The position numbers and the translations under genes are program-made. Below, in pieces: positions 53,511 through 62,800 of a stretch of DNA of 64,000 nt; the first letter of the stretch is position 1, and each line of letters begins with the position of its first letter. Where the stretch lies: positions 124,001 to 188,000 of the forward strand of contig NZ_JAAFZH010000009.1 in assembly GCF_010435915.1 (NCBI RefSeq). Reading direction: 5' to 3'. The notes beneath the pieces were generated by a model. The model was not told the origin of the DNA. It was given only the letters and a program-made list of their open reading frames with translations, and did not search any database. This DNA is from Spirosoma terrae (lineage in GTDB: Bacteria; Bacteroidota; Bacteroidia; Cytophagales; Spirosomataceae).

Positions 53511-53758
53511 ACAGCGTCCGGCCAGGTAATTATAAAACCCCTAATCTACGAAAATCACAGTAGCTGTGTAGCATCCATTTGTCAACAAATCGATTAGTAC
53601 AACTACATAGCGCTATTTTCTCTGTTCTAACGCAACCATTTATCCCTCAGAAAGACACACTTATCCGAAACGGATAGGTATCAATCGCGTAAATTTCTTA
53701 ATTTGTCCTACTTCATTGGCAACAGATAACAAACAGGCATAGTCAGCGTGCTTCATCC

Positions 53759-55000
53759 ATGCAGTTTCTTCGTCAGGTTTTAGAAAGTTTTCGCTTTGCG
53801 TGGCAGGCGCTACGTTCCAATCTGCTACGCACAACCCTCTCATTATTAGGCGTAACGATTGGCATCTTTGCCATTATCGCGGTTTTTACGTTGGTCGACT
53901 CGCTCGAACGTAGCGTTAAAGATAGCCTGTCGTTTATAGGCGACAAAGTGCTGTACGTTCAAAAATGGCCCTGGACCTTTGGCGGTGATTACCAGTGGTG
54001 GAAATATTTTCAGCGCCCGGAACCGACCTACAAAGAGTATCGATTTTTGTCCGACAAACTGGAGAATGCCGCTGCCGTTGTCGCTATGGATTTCAAAGGC
54101 CGGGTTACGGTAAAACGTAACAACAACAGTATGGCCTCGCTGATTCAGGGCACTACGTTCGATTACAATAAAATCTCAGATGTTCCGACAGTAAATGGTC
54201 GTTACTTTACGCAACAGGAAATGAATCTGGCGCGTAACGTAACGGTTATTGGTGGCGAAGTAGCCGACAACTTATTTCCCGACGAAGACCCTGTCGGCAA
54301 AGTGATCAAGATAAATGGATCGAACTTTACCGTCATTGGCGTTCAGGAAAAAAAGGGACAGGGACTAATCAATTTTGGCGGCAATCCCGACATCAAATGC
54401 CTTATTCCCTACGGTTCGTTTGCCAAGATGTTTCATTCCATCAATCCCAGTATCGACATTGCCATCAAAGGCTACGAAAGTGACGAAGGACTGCTGGAAC
54501 TGGAAAGTGAAATTCGGGGACTGATGCGTACCCGGCGTGGTGTTCGCCCAACCCAGGAAGACAATTTCGCGATTAATCGCCCCGACGCAGCCGCCGAAGC
54601 CATTGGTGGAATCTTTGGCGTTTTAACCGTTGCGGGTTGGGTTATCGGTGGGTTTTCTATCCTGATTGGTGGTTTTGGTATTGCCAACATCATGTTCGTC
54701 AGCGTGAAAGAACGTACCAATATCATTGGCATTCAGAAATCGCTAGGTGCCAAAAATTACTTCATACTCTTCCAGTTTTTATTTGAAGCCATTTTACTGA
54801 GTCTGGTTGGCGGGCTGGCGGGGATTAGCCTGGTATACCTGCTGTCATTTATTAAACTAGGTACTCTTACGCTACATTTAACGGCGGGTAATATTATGCT
54901 GGGGCTAGGCGTATCGAGCATCATCGGTATTATTTCTGGTATCATTCCCGCTTTTTCGGCTTCCCGGCTAGATCCTGTCGTGGCTATTCGGGCCAAATAG
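53759..55000 (+). CDS. MacB/FtsX-type ABC transporter permease
   Basis: 413 residues. Helix 1 (RTTLSLLGVTIGIFAIIAVF, about 25-44) is followed by a periplasmic MacB-like domain (about 50-270, with GRYFTQQEMNLARNVTVIGG and LFPDEDPVGKVIKINGSNF) and three C-terminal helices with FGIANIMFVSVKERTNIIGI and SLGAKNYFILFQFLFEAILL, ending in ASRLDPVVAIRAK. These proteins work with a LolD/MacB-type ATPase to drive lipoprotein transport or mechanotransmission across the envelope. No ATPase gene is adjacent, so the partner must be elsewhere. Confidence 0.93.
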   Translation: MQFLRQVLESFRFAWQALRSNLLRTTLSLLGVTIGIFAIIAVFTLVDSLERSVKDSLSFIGDKVLYVQKWPWTFGGDYQWWKYFQRPEPTYKEYRFLSDKLENAAAVVAMDFKGRVTVKRNNNSMASLIQGTTFDYNKISDVPTVNGRYFTQQEMNLARNVTVIGGEVADNLFPDEDPVGKVIKINGSNFTVIGVQEKKGQGLINFGGNPDIKCLIPYGSFAKMFHSINPSIDIAIKGYESDEGLLELESEIRGLMRTRRGVRPTQEDNFAINRPDAAAEAIGGIFGVLTVAGWVIGGFSILIGGFGIANIMFVSVKERTNIIGIQKSLGAKNYFILFQFLFEAILLSLVGGLAGISLVYLLSFIKLGTLTLHLTAGNIMLGLGVSSIIGIISGIIPAFSASRLDPVVAIRAK

Positions 55001-55142
55001 TTTATCAGCGCGTAAGCCCGCTATCAACGGCTTACCTGAAGCGTTTTACAAACAATTCTGAAGAGATGGTGTTCTGTTTTCTGAACATATTCAAAAAATT
55101 CGTCTATTTGCACGGTATACCGCAACTTAACTAACCAATTCC

Positions 55143-55622
55143 ATGCGAGGGATTTTGTACTTCCTGCTATTTCTACTAGTTGTTTTTGGCGTCTTATTCG
55201 TCCTGACGGGCTGGAGCTACAGCGATGGCGAACGGGCCGGAACGGTTTCTAAGTTTAGCCGTCGGGGCTACCTTTTCAAGACGTATGAGGGTGTTTTAAA
55301 CGTTGGTGGTTTTTCGGGCGAAACGGGCTCGTTAACCCCTCAATATTTTGATTTTTCAGTAAAAGATGATGCCGTAGCACAGCAGATTACTGACGCGGTA
55401 AAAACAGGACAGCGCGTAACGCTTCATTACGAAGAGAAAATTCTTAGACTGCCCTGGAACGGCGAAACCAAATACTACATCACAGCGGTAGAAGTTATTG
55501 GGCCTCCGCCATCTCCCTATGGCACGAATCCCGCTTATCCGGGTGGCCAGCAACCCCAACAAACGGTGCCGCAGCAATCAGCTCCGCAACAAACACCAGC
55601 TACCGCCGACACGACGATATAA
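55143..55622 (+). CDS. Small membrane-anchored protein of unknown function
   Basis: 159 residues. One N-terminal hydrophobic segment (about 3-22, GILYFLLFLLVVFGVLFVLT) is followed by YSDGERAGTVSKFSRRGYLF and KTYEGVLNVGG, a recurring pattern in short Bacteroidota proteins that I cannot link to a function. The last 30 residues are a Pro/Gln tail (QQPQQTVPQQSAPQQ). TCTATTTG at 55103-55110, one base from the -7 consensus, may be its promoter. Confidence 0.8.
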   Translation: MRGILYFLLFLLVVFGVLFVLTGWSYSDGERAGTVSKFSRRGYLFKTYEGVLNVGGFSGETGSLTPQYFDFSVKDDAVAQQITDAVKTGQRVTLHYEEKILRLPWNGETKYYITAVEVIGPPPSPYGTNPAYPGGQQPQQTVPQQSAPQQTPATADTTI

Positions 55623-55640
55623 CATATTGTTTATCAGCTC

Positions 55641-55677
55641 AAAAGCGCAACACCTAACGATCGGGTGTTGCGCTTTT
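55641..55677 (+). terminator. Intrinsic terminator
   Basis: AAAAGCGCAACACC (55641-55654) and GGTGTTGCGCTTTT (55664-55677) pair perfectly around a 9-nt loop, with further T residues after. It ends the preceding small gene. Confidence 0.92.
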
Positions 55678-55779
55678 TTTATGGACTACCGTTCCCTAAA
55701 ATCACATTGAGGTTTATCTACTGATTGTCAAACTTTATGCCTACTCTTTTCACTCCTCACCTTTCCATACTTATTAACC

Positions 55780-58764
55780 ATGTCTACTTCCACCATTTCC
55801 CAGGATTTACCTGAGCCATCGAATAATTCCAGACCAATCAATGGCTTGGCAAAGCTTGCTCAACGATTAGCTCCTGTTCGAGTGTACCTGCTACTCGCAT
55901 CGCTGGTCGTTTCAATGATACTGCTGTTTCTGGAAGCCCCTTTTGGCGACTATCACATCCATGCGTTAAGCCATTCATTAGCGTTGGGCGGCCAGTCTCC
56001 CCTACCCACGATCTATTCGTGGACGAACAATCAGTGGCAACTGGCTCAATTGGAGATGCTGATAGACAACTTTTTCGTCTTTGTCTACGGGAGCACTCTC
56101 ATTACGTGGTGTTATTTTTTCGCTAACAATTCGCTTTTTGTGCTGGATGGAAGCCCTGAACCAGGGGCAACCTCAAAGCTGATGCGCCGATTGGGTGAAT
56201 TGCTGGCCATGTTGGTGTTTGCCGGTATGGCCGCTGATCTGATTGAAAACGTAGTAATCAACAGTTGGTTTATTGAAAGCGTTACGTTTGTTCCCCCATC
56301 GTGGTTCTGGCGAATTATCGTTATCATCAAGTTTGTCCCTATTGTTGCTGCTATCTGGTATATTTCTCTCCATCCCCTCGGCATTCTTTATTCCTTTCTC
56401 GAGCTTTTACCCACATACAACCACGCTTTTCAGGCCAATAGCCTACGCCTGCGGACTTATGCTCAGCACGGTCAGCAAACCATGGAAACTATCCAGCAAA
56501 AAGCAGTTGACAAGGAAAATCAGGAGCCGATTCCCCCCCATGAACCGCAGCGTAAACGTTTCTGGTGGCTGCTTACCTTGTGGACCAGTTTATTAGGAAT
56601 CCAATTTCTGGTATATCTGCTTTTGTTCATGCACATTGTTATCAATCTGGGACAGTTTGATGAGGTCTTTTTTCTGCTATTATCGTCTAGTGCTTCAGTT
56701 GTGCAGCTCTTCCCCTCAATTTTCTGGCTACTCGCCAGCCTGTTATGTTTGAGTGCCATGCTCTACGTAACCAGCAAAATCCTGCTGTATCTGAAACCAA
56801 CCGTTGGCATCGACTCCGAAGATACCGAAGCCATTAGCGACGCTTTACGCGCCCGAAAATCGGAGTTTCAACTGATTCAAATTATCCCGTTACTGTTTGT
56901 AGCCCTACCTTTCCTGATTACGCTCATTGCCTTTCTTTCCAGCTATTTTGGCCTACCGGCTACCGAACGTAGTAATCCTCTCTACGTGTATCGGTTTATG
57001 GTACTGATCATTCTGCTATTATCCGTAGGTAGCCTAATCCAATACCTGTTCTACAAAGGCCACAGTCGCTCCCAGGACGAAACCAGCCTGGCACTATTTA
57101 TCCCTAGTTCGCCAGCTAAAGATTATGCACTGCTGGTACGTCTTGCTCCCAAAAGTATTCTGTTCGGGCAGGGGCTACTAAGCCTTTTGCTGATTCTGTT
57201 TGTACCGACCCAGCTTGGCCTGTTTATAGCCCAGGCAATTGGCCTACACACCATTTTATTCTTATGGCTGTGTGCCGTTGCTTACTTGGGCACGTTGCTT
57301 ATCCAATTCAACCGGTTACCGATTTATCCCCTTGCACTGGGACTGGTTATTTATGTAGTTGTAGCGTCTACGTTTAATGATAACAGCACGATTCGTCAAA
57401 CATCGGAACGTGACAAATACGTAGCAAACCGCCCATCATTCGATACGTATTTTTCCCAATGGTACAACAACCCGTGGCGAAAAAGCCATGCCGATACAGC
57501 TGCAATGCCCGTCGTTATTATTGCCAGTGAAGGCGGTGGTATTCGTGCGGCCGGATGGACCACCGCCTGTTTGCACCAGCTCGATAGCATTATGCCTGGT
57601 TTCGGCCGCTACGTCTTTGGCATCAGTGGTGTATCGGGCGGAGGAGTTGGCGCTGCTACGTACGTTGCCCTCCGACGCGCTAAGGCTGGTCCAACGGAAG
57701 ATTCGCTCGTCGGTCATCTGACCCGACAGGTTGTTTCCTCCGATTTAATTTCTCCGGTAATGGCGGCTATGCTTTTTCGGGGAGGATTTCACAACTTTTC
57801 TCCGGTTCCTCTTACTGCTTTAGATCGGAGCCGATGGCTCGAAGATGCCTGGGAAAATGCCCTATTTAAGCAGATTCCCAGCAATACGAGTAAAGCAAGC
57901 GACATTATCCAGGACCTTGTACGCACTGATTCTGTCCATCGCATTCTATCGACGTCTTTCTTGCAGTGCTTCGATTCAGAACGAGACAGCACTCGTTTTC
58001 CCCTCCTATTCCTAAATTCATCAGTGGCAGAAACCGGCCAAAAAGTGATTTTATCTCCGCTGACTCTGGACAATACGCCCACTTCCTTACAGAATCAGCA
58101 ATCGCAGACAAATCCGTTTTACGATACGGTCGATCTATTCGGTGTCACTCAGCACGATATTCCTTTTAAAACGGCAGCTTTCCTGTGCGCCCGGTTTCCG
58201 TTTGTGACGAGTGGCGGACGAGCAGAAGGTCAATTGCCCAATATGAAACGGGATTGTAAGCCAGCCTTCCATTTGATTGATGGCGGCTATGTTGAGAATA
58301 CGGGAATCATGACAGCCGTTCAGATTATCCGACGTCTACAACAGATTACCCGCAAAAATCCCAATGCCTACAAAGTACGATTCTATCTGCTTTTCTTACG
58401 TAATGGTCAGACCAGCGACCAGGCAGTTGCCAAGTCGACATTTCGCTTTCTGAGTGAGCCACTAACGGGTTTTCTTAATGCCGCAGATCGTCAGGGAATC
58501 AGCCTTGATCAACTGGTTGCTTACACTATTAAACGCAACAGCACCGACGTATCCAATGAGCTGGGTTTTTCCTATATCAATCTCGCCCTTGATCGATCGA
58601 CCGGCCACCAATATCCGCTTGGCTGGTATCTGTCACCAACGGCAACCAATGAATTAAACGAGGCTGCCCGAAAAGGCGTAATCAGCCTCTTAAAGAACCA
58701 ATTAACTCCTTTTCGAAATTATCTAACCAACGCAAAACCTACTCTTAACCAACCGTCAAACTAG
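55780..58764 (+). CDS. Multi-pass membrane protein with C-terminal patatin-like phospholipase domain
   Basis: 994 residues. The first 540 residues hold roughly ten hydrophobic segments (for example 34-53, 90-112, 140-160, 178-198, 265-290, 300-335, 370-395, 408-428, 462-485, 510-530) with short loops. The C-terminal domain (about 575-900) has all patatin elements in order: the oxyanion motif SEGGGIRAAG (Gly585-587, Arg589), the nucleophile Ser619 in GISGVSGGGVG, and the catalytic Asp834 in LIDGGYVENTG. Patatins are Ser-Asp lipid acyl hydrolases. Fusion to such a large membrane part points to action on membrane lipids at the inner membrane. No regulator, nucleotide cyclase or toxin partner is adjacent. 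Family name beyond patatin is unknown. Confidence 0.85.
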   Translation: MSTSTISQDLPEPSNNSRPINGLAKLAQRLAPVRVYLLLASLVVSMILLFLEAPFGDYHIHALSHSLALGGQSPLPTIYSWTNNQWQLAQLEMLIDNFFVFVYGSTLITWCYFFANNSLFVLDGSPEPGATSKLMRRLGELLAMLVFAGMAADLIENVVINSWFIESVTFVPPSWFWRIIVIIKFVPIVAAIWYISLHPLGILYSFLELLPTYNHAFQANSLRLRTYAQHGQQTMETIQQKAVDKENQEPIPPHEPQRKRFWWLLTLWTSLLGIQFLVYLLLFMHIVINLGQFDEVFFLLLSSSASVVQLFPSIFWLLASLLCLSAMLYVTSKILLYLKPTVGIDSEDTEAISDALRARKSEFQLIQIIPLLFVALPFLITLIAFLSSYFGLPATERSNPLYVYRFMVLIILLLSVGSLIQYLFYKGHSRSQDETSLALFIPSSPAKDYALLVRLAPKSILFGQGLLSLLLILFVPTQLGLFIAQAIGLHTILFLWLCAVAYLGTLLIQFNRLPIYPLALGLVIYVVVASTFNDNSTIRQTSERDKYVANRPSFDTYFSQWYNNPWRKSHADTAAMPVVIIASEGGGIRAAGWTTACLHQLDSIMPGFGRYVFGISGVSGGGVGAATYVALRRAKAGPTEDSLVGHLTRQVVSSDLISPVMAAMLFRGGFHNFSPVPLTALDRSRWLEDAWENALFKQIPSNTSKASDIIQDLVRTDSVHRILSTSFLQCFDSERDSTRFPLLFLNSSVAETGQKVILSPLTLDNTPTSLQNQQSQTNPFYDTVDLFGVTQHDIPFKTAAFLCARFPFVTSGGRAEGQLPNMKRDCKPAFHLIDGGYVENTGIMTAVQIIRRLQQITRKNPNAYKVRFYLLFLRNGQTSDQAVAKSTFRFLSEPLTGFLNAADRQGISLDQLVAYTIKRNSTDVSNELGFSYINLALDRSTGHQYPLGWYLSPTATNELNEAARKGVISLLKNQLTPFRNYLTNAKPTLNQPSN

Positions 58765-58898
58765 CCATACAAGCCGCTTTAAACGCCGAAAAAAAAAGGA
58801 GCTATTTATCCGGCAAAACAGTCCAACTATTTCCCGAATCGGTTTGGTAATCCGGCCCTTTTTGGTTAATTTTATCTGTTTAAAAACAACCATCCAAC

Positions 58899-59993
58899 AT
58901 GGCGAAATCAGATACGGCGCAAGCCACAGCATCTGCTAATGACAGTAAGTTAAAGGCCCTTCAAACCACCATTGAAAAGTTAGATAAAGCGTTTGGGAAA
59001 GGCACCGTAATGCGCCTGAGCGAAAGCAAAGTCGTTGACGTTCCGGTAATTTCTACAGGCTCGTTAGGACTTGATTTAGCGCTCGGTACAGGCGGTGTAC
59101 CACGCGGTCGTGTTGTTGAAATATATGGCCCGGAATCGTCAGGTAAAACCACCCTAACGATGCATTGTATCGCAGAAGCTCAGAAAAACGGTGGCTTAGC
59201 CGCTTTTATTGATGCTGAGCACGCCTTTGATCGGGTTTATGCCGAGAAGCTGGGAATAGATACCAAGAATCTGCTTATCTCGCAACCCGACAATGGCGAA
59301 CAGGCGCTCGAAATTGCTGAGCATTTGATCAGCTCAGGCGCAATCGACATTATCGTCATCGACTCCGTTGCTGCCCTTGTTCCAAAAGCCGAGATTGAAG
59401 GCGAAATGGGTGAGAGCAAAATGGGCCTTCAGGCCCGCCTTATGTCGCAGGCATTACGGAAGCTGACTGGCGTTATCAACAAAACCGGTTGCTGCTGTAT
59501 TTTCATCAACCAGCTACGGGAAAAAATTGGCGTTATGTTCGGTAACCCCGAAACCACAACCGGTGGTAACGCCTTGAAATTCTATGCATCGGTACGTATC
59601 GACATTCGCCGTATCGGTCAGATTAAGGAAGGTGCGGATAACGTAATCGGTAACCGCACCAAAGTGAAAGTCGTGAAAAACAAATTAGCGGCTCCCTTTA
59701 AAGTCGTTGAATTCGACATCATGTATGGTCAGGGTATTTCGAAAGTAGGCGAAGTGCTCGACCTGGCTGTTGAAATGGACATCGTTAAGAAGTCTGGTTC
59801 CTGGTTCTCATACGGCACCAGCCGTCTGGCACAGGGCCGCGATGCCGTGAAAGAATTACTACTCGACAATCCTGAATTGATGGCCGAACTGGAGCATAAG
59901 ATTCGCGCCAAAATTGCTGAAGATCAGGACGCCCTTCTCGATCCCGTTCTGGAAGGCACTGAAGCTGACGATGAAGGTCTGCTCGACGATTAA
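58899..59993 (+). CDS. recA: Recombinase RecA
   Basis: 364 residues. Walker A GPESSGKT is at 77-84. The core includes [38 protein letters not shown] and the L2 DNA-binding loop [19 protein letters not shown]. The C-terminus is acidic ([13 protein letters not shown]), as usual. It forms the filament on single-stranded DNA for homologous repair and triggers LexA-type cleavage. The possible promoter TAATTTTA, about 25 nt before the ATG, is one base off consensus; I see no LexA-like palindrome. It is closed by the hairpin at 60014-60047. Confidence 0.98.
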   Translation: MAKSDTAQATASANDSKLKALQTTIEKLDKAFGKGTVMRLSESKVVDVPVISTGSLGLDLALGTGGVPRGRVVEIYGPESSGKTTLTMHCIAEAQKNGGLAAFIDAEHAFDRVYAEKLGIDTKNLLISQPDNGEQALEIAEHLISSGAIDIIVIDSVAALVPKAEIEGEMGESKMGLQARLMSQALRKLTGVINKTGCCCIFINQLREKIGVMFGNPETTTGGNALKFYASVRIDIRRIGQIKEGADNVIGNRTKVKVVKNKLAAPFKVVEFDIMYGQGISKVGEVLDLAVEMDIVKKSGSWFSYGTSRLAQGRDAVKELLLDNPELMAELEHKIRAKIAEDQDALLDPVLEGTEADDEGLLDD

Positions 59994-60013
59994 GTTTTTG
60001 TAAATCTTGCCAG

Positions 60014-60047
60014 AAAGAGGTGGTTGAGTTTTCTCAGCCACCTCTTT
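60014..60047 (+). terminator. Terminator of recA
   Basis: AAAGAGGTGGTTGAG (60014-60028) pairs with CTCAGCCACCTCTTT (60033-60047), with one G-U pair and a 4-nt loop, followed by TTCTATTTTTG. The T-rich end merges with the next promoter. Confidence 0.9.
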
Positions 60048-60050
60048 TTC

Positions 60051-60058
60051 TATTTTTG
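60051..60058 (+). promoter_or_regulatory. Promoter -7 box of the DUF3667 gene
   Basis: TATTTTTG matches TAnnTTTG exactly and follows the recA terminator by 3 nt. The ATG at 60080 is 21 nt downstream; a TTG at 60062 would be too close to the transcription start. Confidence 0.6.
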
Positions 60059-60079
60059 TAGTTGCCAATCTCACAACAA

Positions 60080-61282
60080 ATGTCGGATCATCACAACAAA
60101 CTCACCGTTTGCCCCAACTGTGCTACGTCTCTGGGACCACACGACAATTTTTGCCCCAACTGTGGCCAGGAAAACCACGAAGTAAAACTCCCACTGGGAC
60201 ATATACTGTATGAGTTTGTTGAAAGCATAACCCATTTCGACAATAAGCTCTGGAATTCACTAAAAGCTATTTTTACCAGCCCCGGAAAAATGACAGCCGA
60301 ATTCCTGGAAGGTAAACGCGTACGCTACGTTCCGCCCGCCCGGCTGTACGTATTTGTCAGCGTCATATTTTTCTTTCTAGTCGGTAAATTTGCCGATCAT
60401 CGGATGGATGACAAAGCCTTTCTCGATCAAACGTTACGTATCGATTTTGACGGATTAATTGGTAATGATAGCCTACTTAAAAGCCGACAGCTCAAAGGCT
60501 TTGCCGATGAATTTGAATTTAAAACGGGAATTAGCGACGAAAGCATCACTCGTCTTTCACAGAAACTCAAAAGTCTCAACGCTAACCAACTTGATTCACT
60601 CTTAGATCAGGCCGAAATCAGGAAAACGGACTCAACTCGGTCCAGGCTCCGTGAGCTAATCACCCTCCTACCCGACCCCCCCCGCATTTCGGTCGATCCA
60701 GTGACGATAGGTAATCGAAAATTCAACGATAGAGAAAGCCGTGAGGCCTACGAAGAGCGACTAAGTCACATGTCGGCAACAGAACTTGACTCTATCATCC
60801 GGGCAGAAGGGGAAAGCCCCAACTGGCTGACCCGAAAACTTTACCAGCGACAAGGCAAATTTGCGAATCTGAATAAGGGTGAAAACCGACATCAGTTATT
60901 GCACGTAATGACTAAGAATGTGTCGGTTGTGATGTTTGTTCTGATGCCATTCGTAGCCGTTCTCCTGCTTTTGTTCTATTATCGACGTGGCCGCTTTTAC
61001 TATGAGCACCTGATTTTTTCCGTCCACATTCACACAGTGCTCTTTCTGGTCTTTTCTATAGTAATTGCCGCTACTTATTTTGCCTCTTCCAAGACATCAT
61101 CTACAGTTTTTAACTGGACATTCCTGGTTTGCTGGCTTTATTTTCTGTTCTCACTAAAACGGGTTTATCAGCAGCCCTGGCGAAAAACAACCCTGAAGTT
61201 TTTCCTGCTCAGCTTTATGTATGGCATAACGGCTGTCCTTTTCTTCATCGGAGCGCTGGGTATCGGGCTTTTGACTTTCTAA
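60080..61282 (+). CDS. DUF3667-like membrane protein with N-terminal zinc ribbon
   Basis: 400 residues from ATG at 60080. A zinc-ribbon pair, CPNC (Cys11, Cys14) and CPNCG (Cys25, Cys28), is followed by the DUF3667 signature: SITHFDNKLWNSLKAIFTSP and GKRVRYVPPARLYVFVSVIF, where the first membrane helix starts. A charged middle region (about 110-265) has no recognised motif. Three or four more helices follow (about 275-300, 312-335, 345-360, 375-400). The family is common in Bacteroidota and its role is unknown. Its promoter directly follows recA's terminator. Confidence 0.87.
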   Translation: MSDHHNKLTVCPNCATSLGPHDNFCPNCGQENHEVKLPLGHILYEFVESITHFDNKLWNSLKAIFTSPGKMTAEFLEGKRVRYVPPARLYVFVSVIFFFLVGKFADHRMDDKAFLDQTLRIDFDGLIGNDSLLKSRQLKGFADEFEFKTGISDESITRLSQKLKSLNANQLDSLLDQAEIRKTDSTRSRLRELITLLPDPPRISVDPVTIGNRKFNDRESREAYEERLSHMSATELDSIIRAEGESPNWLTRKLYQRQGKFANLNKGENRHQLLHVMTKNVSVVMFVLMPFVAVLLLLFYYRRGRFYYEHLIFSVHIHTVLFLVFSIVIAATYFASSKTSSTVFNWTFLVCWLYFLFSLKRVYQQPWRKTTLKFFLLSFMYGITAVLFFIGALGIGLLTF

Positions 61283-61286
61283 CAAT

Positions 61287-61318
61287 AAAAATCCCCAGCC
61301 GTACGACTGGGGATTTTT
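61287..61318. terminator. Bidirectional terminator between DUF3667 and gltA genes
   Basis: AAAAATCCCCAG (61287-61298) and CTGGGGATTTTT (61307-61318) pair perfectly with an 8-nt loop. A5 and T5 ends allow function on both strands. Confidence 0.93.
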
Positions 61319-61342
61319 CTTATTCCGGAAAGCACAATTGGC

Positions 61343-62623
61343 TTAACGTTTTTCAATAGGGACAAACTCACGTAGCGTTGCACCTGTATAAATCTGCCGG
61401 GGACGGCCGATTGGCTCTTTTGTTTCGCGCATTTCTTTCCACTGAGCAATCCAGCCTGGCAAACGGCCAATGGCAAACATAACCGTAAACATATTGGTCG
61501 GAATACCCAAAGCCCGGTAGATGATACCGGAATAGAAATCTACGTTTGGATACAGTTTGCGCTGTACGAAGTAATCGTCGTTCAATGCCGCTTCTTCCAA
61601 ACCTTTAGCAATTTCCAGAACGGGGTCGTTAACGCCCAGTTTGCTCAGAACATCGTCGGCCGCTTTTTTAATGATTTTGGCACGCGGATCGAAGTTTTTG
61701 TAAACACGGTGACCAAAGCCAAACAGACGGAAACCAGTCGTTTTAGCGTTTTTCGCCATGTCAACGTACTTACTCACGTCGCCACCATCGGCCTTGATTG
61801 CTTCCAGCATTTCAATCACTTCCTGGTTTGCTCCACCGTGTAGTGGACCCCACAAAGCACTGATACCCGCTGAGATCGAAGAATACAAATTAGCCTGCGA
61901 AGAACCGACAAGACGTACCGTCGATGTAGAACAGTTTTGTTCGTGGTCAGCGTGCAGAATAAGTAGTACGTTCAGAGCTTCCGCAACAACCGGATCAACT
62001 TTATACTCTTCGACTGGCAGCGCGAACATCATGTTCAGGAAGTTCGAGATGTAGTCGAGATTATTTTTGGGGTAGTTGGTTGGATGGCCTAATGAACGTT
62101 TGTAAGACCACGTAGCAATGGTTGGTAATTTAGCAATCAACCGAATGATGTGCCGATCTTCACTGCCTTTCTCATCCTGAGCATCTGGATAGAAAGCACT
62201 CATAGCACTTACTAATGAAGACAAAACGCTCATTGGGTGAGCACTAACCGGAAAACCATCGAAAATTTTCCGCATATCTTCGTTGACCAACGTGTGTCTA
62301 CGGATAGCCGTTTCGAAGGTTGCGTATTGTTCCTGAGTCGGCAATTCACCGTAAATAAGCAGATAAGCTACTTCCAGAAAAGACGCTTTGGCAGCTAATT
62401 CTTCGATTGAGTATCCACGATATTGCAGAATACCCTGCTCACCATCTAAAAATGTAATGGCACTCTTGGTAGCGCCGGTGTTTTTATAGCCCCGGTCTAA
62501 AGTAACGTAGCCGGTTTGGTCACGGAGGTTAGAAATGTCGAAGGCTTTTTCGTGTTCCGTTCCTTCAAAAATTGGAAATTCGTACGATTTACCATCGACA
62601 GAAAGTTCAGCAGTGTTGGCCAT
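61343..62623 (-). CDS. gltA: Citrate synthase
   Basis: 426 residues; condenses oxaloacetate and acetyl-CoA. It is the longer Gram-negative (type II) form, with an N-terminal beta domain (LSVDGKSYEFPIFEGTEHEK) and then the helical core. Active-site blocks are LHADHEQNCSTSTVRLVGSS, ISALWGPLHGGANQEVIEML and FRLFGFGHRVYKNFDPRAKI, which hold the catalytic His pair, while VDFYSGIIYRALGIPTNMFT holds the catalytic Asp region. Type II enzymes are often hexameric and inhibited by NADH. It is monocistronic. Confidence 0.98.
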   Translation of the reverse strand: MANTAELSVDGKSYEFPIFEGTEHEKAFDISNLRDQTGYVTLDRGYKNTGATKSAITFLDGEQGILQYRGYSIEELAAKASFLEVAYLLIYGELPTQEQYATFETAIRRHTLVNEDMRKIFDGFPVSAHPMSVLSSLVSAMSAFYPDAQDEKGSEDRHIIRLIAKLPTIATWSYKRSLGHPTNYPKNNLDYISNFLNMMFALPVEEYKVDPVVAEALNVLLILHADHEQNCSTSTVRLVGSSQANLYSSISAGISALWGPLHGGANQEVIEMLEAIKADGGDVSKYVDMAKNAKTTGFRLFGFGHRVYKNFDPRAKIIKKAADDVLSKLGVNDPVLEIAKGLEEAALNDDYFVQRKLYPNVDFYSGIIYRALGIPTNMFTVMFAIGRLPGWIAQWKEMRETKEPIGRPRQIYTGATLREFVPIEKR

Positions 62624-62800
62624 ACAAAAAATCAGGGTAGAGTATTCAGAAATAACGAATTAGCAGCTTTTCAAGCATCTGATACGTTCATGTCCGGCGA
62701 AATTAAGCCAAAAACCTAAACGGCGAATGAATTTATGTGAAAAAAGCCACATTACGTTTGTATTAAAATGTAACGGCAGGCATACACAATAAGTTTAATG

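Noticed and set aside
55780..58764. Patatin effector of an anti-phage signalling (CBASS-like) system
   Set aside because: Such systems carry a nucleotide cyclase gene beside the effector; here the neighbours are an unknown small protein and recA.
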